This document shows, in pieces, positions 56,479-64,000 of a stretch of DNA of 64,000 nt. The stretch is from Gremmenia infestans (lineage: Eukaryota; Ascomycota; Leotiomycetes; Helotiales; Hamatocanthoscyphaceae). Made by a program: the position numbers and the translations under genes. Under the pieces are notes generated by a model. It was not told the origin of the DNA, ran no database searches, and saw only the letters and a list, made by a program, of their open reading frames with translations. The stretch spans positions 1,612,001-1,676,000 of the forward strand of contig JAFEVB010000001.1 of assembly GCA_032629725.1 (NCBI GenBank), given 5' to 3'. Every line of letters begins with the position of its first letter. Positions within the stretch are counted from its first letter, which is position 1.

Positions 56479-57563
56479 TTAATCTTTAGTAAAGTAAAGC
56501 CACACAACCGGTCTCTCCCCAGGATGTCCAGTCCTCGTCATATCCCACCCCATCTCCGAAATAGGAACCTTGACCTTATCTTTATCATCACCCTGCTCAC
56601 ATGTCAGTTCAATACAACCCGTCAAAATCGAATAGAAAGGAAACCAGGGCAAAATTGAACAAAAAAACCAAACACACTTACAGTAATAGTTAACCCCTTT
56701 AACCACTTCCCATTCCCCGCCTCCGTGACCTCATACAACACATTCTTCTTCGCAACCGCATTCGTGCAGCCCAAGCCCTGCATCAGGTCCTTGACGGTCG
56801 TGTTCGCGGGTACGTACATCTTGACGTGCGTCGTCTCGTCCCAGCTGTGCAGCATGGTGGTGTGCTGCCACGGCGGCATCTTGGTCGTGAACACGTGGAT
56901 CTTGCAGTGCGCCTGCGGAAACGCATAGTCGTAGCCGGGGGGCAGACCCACGCCGCCGGTGTGGTTCCGCAGGTGGATACCGGGGAACGCGGGGTTGGCG
57001 CGAGGGGGAGGCGCGGGGTGCGTTTGCCCGGGGTAGGGATAGCCGTAGCCTTGGTAGCCGTATTGGGGTATCATTTGTGGCATCTGCGGTGCTGCTGCCA
57101 CGGGTACGGGTACCTGCATGGCCGGCGCCGGGAAACCATATGCTTGTGGAGGGGCCTGGCCAGGGAAGAAAGCCGGGTACTGAGGGATGCCGAATCCTTG
57201 GTTTGGTGTGAAACTTGGTGGTGGTGGGCCTTGGTCGAAGCCGTGCATGGTGTTGTATCCTCGGCCAGCCATTGGATTTGGCTCTTGCTGTGTATTTGTA
57301 TGTTCTGGCTGTGGAGATTGGGTATATGGGGGTGGTGGACCTGGATCTCTTCCGTGAATGGTATTCCAGCCGTGGTTGGGGTCAGAAACAGCTTCTAGAT
57401 GTCGAATGAGCCCAATCTGTTCTCCGGATAGATTATATATCTCGAAGCAGTGGTATCTGATTTGCTGGACGATGTTGTTGGGGGTGGTGATGATTTGGTA
57501 TGTGTAGACGACTTTGCCTATGGGGTAGGGAAGGGGGCAGTTGTTGATATCTGATGAAGCCAC
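56479..57563 (-). CDS. proline-rich protein of unknown function, start uncertain
   Basis: The exons are 57563-56682 and 56592-56479; the intron is 89 bp, phase 0. The readable part is 331 residues. It begins with a folded-looking segment, CPLPYPIGKVVYTYQ, IRYHCFEIYNLSGEQIGLIRHLEAV, then a Pro/Gln/Gly/Tyr-rich stretch at about 80-195 (NPMAGRGYNTMHGFDQGPPPP, YGYQGYGYPYPGQ), and a conserved-looking C-terminal domain, CKIHVFTTKMPPWQHTTMLHSWDETTHVKMYVPANTTVKDLMQ. The first codon of this frame is GTG, not ATG; no in-frame ATG precedes it within about 60 bp and the next one is about residue 97. The true start is probably in an unrecognised upstream exon. I do not recognise the family. Confidence 0.65.
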
Positions 57564-57684
57564 GATGGCGAGGAGTATTGATGATTGCTTGGAAGTAAGT
57601 ATGAATAATAATGTGGACTTGGAAGTGGATGTATGGGTGTATGGAAATATTGTTGGATGTGTTTGGGAATGGAAAAGAATAACA

Positions 57685-57766
57685 ATTTGTGGGAAAGACT
57701 GAGATGTTTATACCTAGAATCCTTGAGCAGTAAGTGACGTGAATCACTAAAAGGGGTGTGAATCAC
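57685..57766. repeat. direct repeat, copy 1
   Basis: This matches 57801-57882 with a few substitutions. The core reads TACCTAGAATCCTTGAGCAG and ends in AAAAGGGGTGTGAATCAC. It contains GTGAATCAC twice. Confidence 0.85.
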
Positions 57767-57800
57767 GGGGAAAAATCAGAGCCTCATTCCAAGTCTGACG

Positions 57801-57882
57801 ATTTGTGGAATAGACTAAGTTGTTCATACCTAGAATCCTTGAGCAGTGAGTAACGTGCATCAGTAAAAGGGGTGTGAATCAC
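57801..57882. repeat. direct repeat, copy 2
   Basis: The second copy starts about 116 bp after the first. It retains the terminal GTGAATCAC, while its inner GTGAATCAC is mutated to GTGCATCAG. An inverted partial motif, GTGATTCAT, follows at about 57952-57960. Confidence 0.85.
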
Positions 57883-58190
57883 CTCGTCGGACATTTAGGA
57901 CCTCACTCCCAGCCAACAAGTGACGCTTGTGACTGATCACCTGCCTCTAAGTGATTCATACCTCACTAACCCATTCAGACGCCTCTGCTCGTCAGAACGA
58001 CATCATATACCTCGCTAAATCATCTTCCCGCGATTTGACATTCGAACCGTGTAATGAAACCAAAGAATACTCGATAAATCGGAACCGAATGCTATTCTTG
58101 ATGCTGTTAATTAAACACTAATCATACACAAGATCCCCTGGAACGCAAGTGTAGTTTCAAACAACATGGCAGAAATAAATCCTTAGTCGG

Positions 58191-61100
58191 TTACCCCCCG
58201 GCCACCACAGCCAAACCCTCATAAATCTTGGTCTTCACTGCATAGAATGTGCCCTCCTGCTGTGGCATAGCAGATAATCCGCTCCCTTGAATCTCAATAC
58301 GCCCAGTACCCGTCTTTCGTACCACAACTGAGCCATCAATAAGTAAAGTTCCTTCACCTCTGAATTCAGCGGAATGTCCGGAAGACTGCATGATCTTCCT
58401 TAGGTCTGCCAGACGTAGATCGCCGACATGGAGGGGTTGAGCAACAGATCTTGTAGCTGATGCCATACTCGTGGGAAGAACATCCAAGGTCGGTATCTGC
58501 GCTTGAAAATCGTCAACAGCCTCACGAGTTGCAGTCTCCTCAGTCTCTCCCTTGATCAACTTTTGTTTCTTGTTGCTTCCTTCATTTGCTAGTTCTGGAG
58601 GATCATGAGCCGCAGCCTGCAGCCGACCTGTAAGAGTAACAATCCCAAGGCTCTTGACATTCTGCCATCGAAAACGTTTGACCAGAGCATCCGTAAGCCT
58701 GATAGACCAGGAATTGGTATCCACACTGGCGTTGACTTTAACACCAATTTCTGGCGTATAGACATCAATAGTAGCTTCGTCCACGCCACCAATCTTGGCT
58801 GCAAGGAGTTTCCGACAATCACTTGCCAGAGTCAAGGTCTCTTCTTTCATTCCGCTGACGAAGATCAGTTTCCGCGGCTGGATGAGGGGTATTAACATTT
58901 GCAAACTCCGCTTGTCGTGTAGACCCGCAAAATCAACAAACGCAATTCGTAGATTAACACTGAGCATTTCAGTGGAAATGACAACTCGCGAGGGTCCAAC
59001 AACTTCTTCGACTTCATCCGCCACATCGCCATTCATAACTCCTAATGAAAAGTCCACGGGATCTGAACCTCCTCCTGTGACGTTTTGATCGATTTGTTGC
59101 CTTTTATTTCCACCATTCGGCATACCTCGACCACCAGAAGCTGGAACGTCGTCCCATCTTCGCTTCTTGCCCAGGGTATCTTTCGTGTCGTATTTGCCAG
59201 GCTGGCCGCGCATATCCTGGCCATCAACTTCGTCTCGCTCTTCTGCTCTGAGGAAGTCTTCTGGTCGGATTAATTCTCCGAACTCGTCATTCCGCTTCCT
59301 CCGAATGGCCAATGGAAACATCTTCTCACGACCCTTCTTGCCGCGAACATCATAGTCGTATACCCCTTTCCGACGTAGCAGTATATTGACACCAAGATCC
59401 TCATCACTCAAGCCAATCTTCTTCCGGTTTGCCTGGCCCATTGTCGCCGAAATGTTGAGTGCCTTTCCCTGATGCTCAGTCTCGGACTCTTCGGAATCAG
59501 AAGACGAATCCGATGAGGCATCATCAACGACATCTGCAGACTCAAGGGCTGTTGCGCCACCTGCTTGTAACGTAGTCTGTAGTTGGCGTTGAGTCGCCAG
59601 CCACTGCTGATAGACGTTGAGATCATTTCCTTCCAGGGCAACCCTCTTGGCATCCCGAAGTTCAACTTCTCTTCCACCAGCGTACACCTGCTCCAAGTCG
59701 CCGCCATTCGAAGCAGTTTCCACAGCTACCCCATCCCTGCGTTCTTCCCACCATGACCACAGGGTCCTCGCTATGCCCATCTTTGTCCCTTCCACCTCCG
59801 GCTTCCCCATCCATTCGGTCAGAATCACGAGATTTCGGCGATCGTCAACGATTTTACGCAAAACTTCTTTTGAAAATCCCCATTCGAGAGACGAATCACT
59901 TGCAAGAATAACCTTTCCAACAGACCGTCCTAGATTATCTGTTTCGGCCAAGATGCCGTCAATGTGTCCTCTACGCTCAAGAAGTTTCAAGTGTTTAAAA
60001 TCGAACGGGCCGGCGCCTGGCTTTCCTTGATCTCCATTCTGAGTCTTTTGCTGTCCACTAGCCATAGCTTCAAATTCTCGGACTATCCCGTCATCCATCC
60101 ATTCGAGCATGCTTCTAGCATAACGCATTGTGGCCTGGATGTTCCTACTAGCAAGGTAGGGCTTTGCTGATAAGAGAGGACTATCCTCGCTGGTGGCTTC
60201 TGTCCTCCACGCATGTTCCAAGAGATAAGCCAGCTCCAGAACTCGAGCACTAGAGTCTGTAGGAATAAGCACAATTCCCCCCTTGCTAACTGAGGACTTG
60301 ATCATATCGAGCAGAAGCTCGTCTCGTTTTGCTCTACCTCCAGGTAGAGCGACTCTCTCCCCACCGCGGCTACTAGATATTAGAGCGGTAGGTTTTCGTA
60401 GCTGCTCAATGACCTCTGCGCCTCCGGCTCCGGCTCCTCCAAGCCATGCTGCGCCAGCCAAGACATTTTCTCGGGCCTGATTCCAGTCTACCGCGTACAC
60501 TATTGATTCCAGTCCGTGAAGAATATGCCATATCGTTCCTCCTAGAGTATGTCCTGCATTATACGCGGTAATCGTGAGGCCATTGAGGGGTGGAGAGAAG
60601 GGCGAGGGAAGCGGTTGGTGGGGTTGGGAGTATTTCAAAGGATGAATGAGAGAAAAGTATGAAGCAATTTCTTCGCCAGTGGGAGGTTGAAGAAGAATAT
60701 TCTGCTCTTGCGGGTCTGTTGCTGACTGCGGATATCCGTAGGAAGCTTCGGTCAGAGATTCGGGAGGTATTATGGTAGAGGCTAGGGGGGTTGAAGTATA
60801 GAGATCTTGGAGGAGGGTTCGTCCGAGAGATATGACGGGAGTCGTCGCGTAGATGGGTATTCTGGTAAAAAGAGGGAAATGCTTGCAGCAATGGGCGAAA
60901 GCTGCGAGATGGGCGATAGTCGCATGTGTGAGGAGGATGATGGAGAGGGTTGGGACTTGTCTAGAGTGAGATTTCGAGTTAGCATACGTTCAAGCATGAG
61001 GGGCAAGGGGCAAGGGGCTATATCCAGGCAGTGAGGGCAGCATAGACAAGATCAAGGCAATGTAGACAGGCAGACAGCAGACAGCAGACAGCAGACAGCA

Positions 61101-61376
61101 GACGGGTGTAGATGAAGGATCTTGATTCATGTCTTCTGCTTCTGCTATACATCCATTCTTTTCCCTCCCTCGATGCGCCCCGTAGCCATCCATCCATCCA
61201 TCCGTAAAGAGGAAGGAAACTGCAACCTACTTCTCAAGCTCCTTCAACTTGGCCACATCGAAGCTCTCGTCCCAGCCGACATCGATCAGGACCTTGACGC
61301 CTCCATCGAGTTCTAAAAGCGATTGCGATGCTGGTGACTCGGACTGTGCGCCGAGAAGTGAGGAGAAGGTGAACAT
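58191..61376 (-). CDS. CFT2: cleavage and polyadenylation factor subunit CFT2 (CPSF100)
   Basis: The two exons are 61376-61231 and 60960-58191; the intron is 270 bp, phase 2. The product is 971 residues. It begins MFTFSSLLGAQ and continues SLLELDGGVKVLIDVGWDESFD, LSIILLTHATIAHLAAF, then ITAYNAGHTLGGTIWH, the metallo-beta-lactamase fold with the zinc-binding HxHxDH positions lost, as in CPSF100. A beta-CASP region (IVLIPTDSSARVLELAYLLE, KVILASDSSLEWGFS) and a charged insert of about 130 residues follow. RIAFVDFAGLHDKRSLQMLIPLIQPRKLIFVSG and a conserved C-terminal domain end the protein. It is a core nuclear subunit of the pre-mRNA 3'-end processing machinery, without nuclease activity. The long first intron holds a CAGACAG minisatellite. 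Confidence 0.95.
61071..61103 (+). repeat. 7-bp CAGACAG minisatellite in the CFT2 intron
   Basis: There are four full tandem units and one partial, inside intron 60961-61230. Length variation would not alter the CFT2 protein. Confidence 0.9.
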
Positions 61377-61900
61377 CTCGTACGTCCTTATTGGCCACTC
61401 GCGCTACCTGCGAATCAGCGCATTTATAAAACTGTAACTATTCCCACGTAATCGCATGCTCTTCTGCTCTTCATGTCCCTGGGAATGTTGTTGATGGTGC
61501 CGCTGTTTTTCCTTTGTTCTGAGGGAGAGGGAAACTGAAATACTGTAGCGTAGAGTAGAGTTGGCCTGTCGCGTCTTCCCTTGGGCAAAAGATTTAGCGT
61601 GCCGTGCCGTACCCTGCCCTGTCCGTGCTTCAGGTCGCATGAGCATGTATGTGCGTGCGACTCTGGCTCTGGCCAAAATTATAGAGCACAGCACCCCATT
61701 AGGAAGCGTGTCAACAACTTCAAAAAGGCATCTCTGCCTCCTCTATCACCACTACCACAACTCTCCCACAACACCGTTTATATCCTTTTCACGCAATGTT
61801 ATGAATGTCATGAATCTACGCCATTTCTGAGTTCTCCAATCAATTAATACTCAAAGCACCAAGCCACGAGCACGGAGATACCCCCTCAACCATCTTCAAA
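61377..61900. promoter_or_regulatory. bidirectional promoter region CFT2/SEC24
   Basis: These 524 bp separate the divergent starts of CFT2 and SEC24. Contents include TGGCCAAAAT and CTCTCCCAC words and pyrimidine-rich leader sequence before the SEC24 ATG. I find no clear TATA box for either gene. Confidence 0.6.
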
Positions 61901-64000
61901 ATGTCCGACTACCAGCTCTACCACTCTCTTGGGCAGGCAGGGCCAAATGATGACCCAAGGAACCAGAACCAAGGGCAACAACAACCTCCAAATCAGTTCC
62001 AACCTCCAATTGCGCCTTCGCCATACCAGCAGCCGCAACCTGGCGCATACAATCCACAAGCACAGGACCAGAACCAACCATACGGCACTCCTCAAATGGG
62101 AACATCTTACCAACAACCGCAGCAGCAGCAACAAGGCTACTTCCCAGATCAGGGTGCACAACCACAAGATGTAGGGTTGGCAGCACAAATGGGCAATCTG
62201 GGCTTGGGAGAGGTGGGCACACACGGGAGGAAGAAGAAGAAGGACAGGCACGCATATCACACGGTCGAAGCACCATCTGGTTCTTCCGCCGCTTTCAATG
62301 GTATACCGCAGGGTGGAGTTCCTCCTTCGGCGTATCTGAATGCGGACCCCTCCGCAATGCCATCTCCAGGGGGGCAATTCCTGAACCAGCAGCCTATTAC
62401 GCCCCAAATGTCCCAGTTCCCTGCACAGGTGAACGCCCCTTTCAACCCCGCGAATCCAGCCTCTCCCGCAGAGTTTGCCGCTAGGAATGGGAGTACGGAT
62501 TCGGGATTTGCTGCAAATGTACAGACTTCCGCCCAGGGCAGGGTAGATCCAGACCAGATACCAAGTGTACCGAGGTCGAGGGATGCCCTTTCCCAGTACT
62601 ACCTGAGCCATGTGTATCCAACCTTCGAACATCATATCCCGCCACCAGCTTCGGTCCCCTTTGTTGCCTTTGACCAGGGAAACGCTTCTCCGAAATACAC
62701 ACGTCTCTCAATGAACAATATTCCCTCTACATCTGATGCTCTCCATTCCCTCGGATTACCTCTCGGACTTTTACTGCAACCCCTCGCTCCTTTACAACCT
62801 GGAGAACTCGAGATACCGGTGTTGGACTTTGGCGAGATTGGGCCACCAAGATGTCACAGATGTCGAGCATATATCAATCCCTTCATGGTTTTCCGGTCTG
62901 GGGGGAACAAGTTCGTTTGTAACATGTGCAATTACGCAAATGATGTTCCCCCTGAGTACTTCTCCGCCACTACCCCTCAAGGTGCTCGAGTAGACAGGGA
63001 ACAAAGACCTGAGTTGATGCGGGGGACTGTGGAATTCCTAGTACCCAAAGAATATTGGTCGAAAGAACCTGTGGGCATGAGATGGCTTTTCTTAATCGAT
63101 GTGGGCCAAGAGGCCTTCAATAAAGGGTTCCTTGAAGCATTCTGCGACGGTGTTTTGGCCGCACTCTACGGAGATGCAGAGCCAGAGGGTGAGGGCGAGT
63201 TTCAACGGAGAATACCCGAAGGTTCGAAAGTTGGCTTTGTCACGTTCGACAAGGATATCCATTTCTACAACATGAACGTAGGTATTCCATTGCTATGATT
63301 GAGATTTATCACTGACAGTGTTGGTAGCCTGCCCTTGAGCAAGCACAGATGCTGATCATGCCTGATATCGAAGATCCTTTCTTACCCCTCAGTGAAGGCC
63401 TGTTTGTAGATCCTTACGAAGCCAAGTACGTTTTCTCGCTGATCTGAAAGCTCTTTACTCACATGTATAGGTCAAACATCACATTATTACTAAGCCAACT
63501 CCCTGCACTCTTCTCTCAAATCAAGAATCCCGAACCAGCACTTCTTCCCACCTTGAATTCTGCCTTGGCAGCACTTGAGAAAACAGGCGGTAAAATAGTT
63601 TGTTCTCTGGCGGCCCTTCCAACCTGGGGACCTGGCCGTCTGTTCCTTCGTGATGATGGCAAACAGCATGGAGGTGATGCTGAGAAGAAACTTTTCAGTA
63701 CCGAGCACCCTAATTGGAGGAAAACTGCAGACAAGATGGTCGCTGCGGGAGTTGGTGTAGACTTCTTTCTTGCTGCTCCCGGTGGTGGGTATCTAGACAT
63801 TGCAACCATTGGTAAGTGATCTTCCGTGTTAATAGTGGCCCGGATCTAACTTCGAGTCAGGTCACGTCTCTGCTTCTACGGGCGGAGAGACATTTTATTA
63901 TCCCAACTTTGTATCGCCTCGTGACTCTGCAAAGTTGTCCCAGGAGATCATCCACACCGTTACGCGAGAGACTGGCTATCAAGCGCTGATGAAGGTCCGA
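61901..64000 (+). CDS. SEC24: COPII coat cargo adaptor SEC24 (3' end outside the window)
   Basis: The exons are 61901-63277, 63328-63425, 63471-63811 and 63861 onward; three introns of 49-50 bp, phases consistent, and about 650 residues are visible. The N-terminus of about 300 residues is Pro/Gln-rich and disordered (QQPQQQQQGYFPDQG). The zinc finger is C318-x2-C321-x18-C340-x2-C343 (CHRCRAYINPF and on, CNMC). The trunk domain follows with GTVEFLVPKEYWSKEPVGMRWLFLIDV, VGFVTFDKDIHFYN, MLIMPDIEDPFLPL, GGKIVCSLAALPTWGPGRL and GGYLDIATI, then the start of the beta-sheet region, GETFYYPNFVSPRDSAKL. It selects cargo into ER-derived COPII vesicles as a Sec23 partner. Helical and gelsolin domains should lie beyond 64000. 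Confidence 0.97.

Larger units (their letters stand above)
57564..58190. other. intergenic region with a duplicated 82-bp block
   Basis: This lies upstream of the proline-rich gene and downstream of CFT2, both on the minus strand. It is largely occupied by two copies of one block, described separately. I see no gene. Confidence 0.6.

Overview
The window is genomic DNA of a filamentous ascomycete (Pezizomycotina). Most genes carry short introns of about 45-110 bp with GT..AG ends and a CTAAC/CTAAT-type branch site. They sit as single genes on both strands, separated by AT-richer spacers. Zn2Cys6 regulators, a LaeA-type methyltransferase and an NmrA-like protein are typical of this group. A Tc1-type transposon whose internal stops are all C:G-to-T:A changes points to repeat-induced point mutation (RIP). 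A Leotiomycete/Helotialean origin is my impression from protein similarity only and was not tested.

Layout. Positions 1-5.5 kb are gene-poor accessory DNA with one small cysteine-rich secreted protein (2492-2832), a degenerate Tc1-type transposon (3479-4956) and a relic of a GEN1/XPG-type nuclease (about 5227-5440). Positions 5.7-11.1 kb hold a Zn2Cys6 factor, an NmrA-like protein and a LaeA-like methyltransferase. Positions 13.6-15.8 kb hold a C2H2 regulator, followed by about 5.6 kb with no gene. Positions 21.4-25.5 kb hold a very long coiled-coil reading frame broken by two -1 frame changes. Then come EMG1/NEP1 (26.6-27.4 kb), a low-complexity glycine-zipper protein (29.2-30.6 kb), a short-chain dehydrogenase (31.8-32.9 kb) and a Zn2Cys6-family protein without a DNA-binding domain (33.3-34.3 kb). 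After 3.4 kb of empty DNA come a secreted Ala/Gly-tailed protein (37.8-38.9 kb), an AVO2-like ankyrin protein (39.7-40.5 kb), a ketoreductase-like extended SDR (41.9-43.1 kb), a peroxisomal copper amine oxidase (44.6-46.8 kb), an MFS transporter (47.8-49.4 kb), a small membrane protein (50.1-50.6 kb), a 2-oxoglutarate/Fe(II) oxygenase (51.1-52.4 kb), a second complete Zn2Cys6 factor (53.6-56.1 kb), a proline-rich unknown (56.5-57.6 kb) and the divergent housekeeping pair CFT2 (58.2-61.4 kb) and SEC24 (61.9 kb to the window end, 3' incomplete).

How the genes relate. The right end is core biology: mRNA 3'-end processing, COPII transport, rRNA maturation and probable TORC2. The left end and the scattered oxidoreductases, regulators and transporter look like accessory metabolism and regulation, with no large backbone synthase in view. 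The points most worth a second look are an AVO2-like gene whose start codon is split by an intron and overlaps the stop of a four-codon upstream ORF, an 8-nt micro-exon in the LaeA-like gene, the two frame breaks in the coiled-coil gene, and the mutated transposon with a lone terminal-repeat copy 27 kb away. I saw no tRNA, rRNA or CRISPR array. All exon models are by eye.
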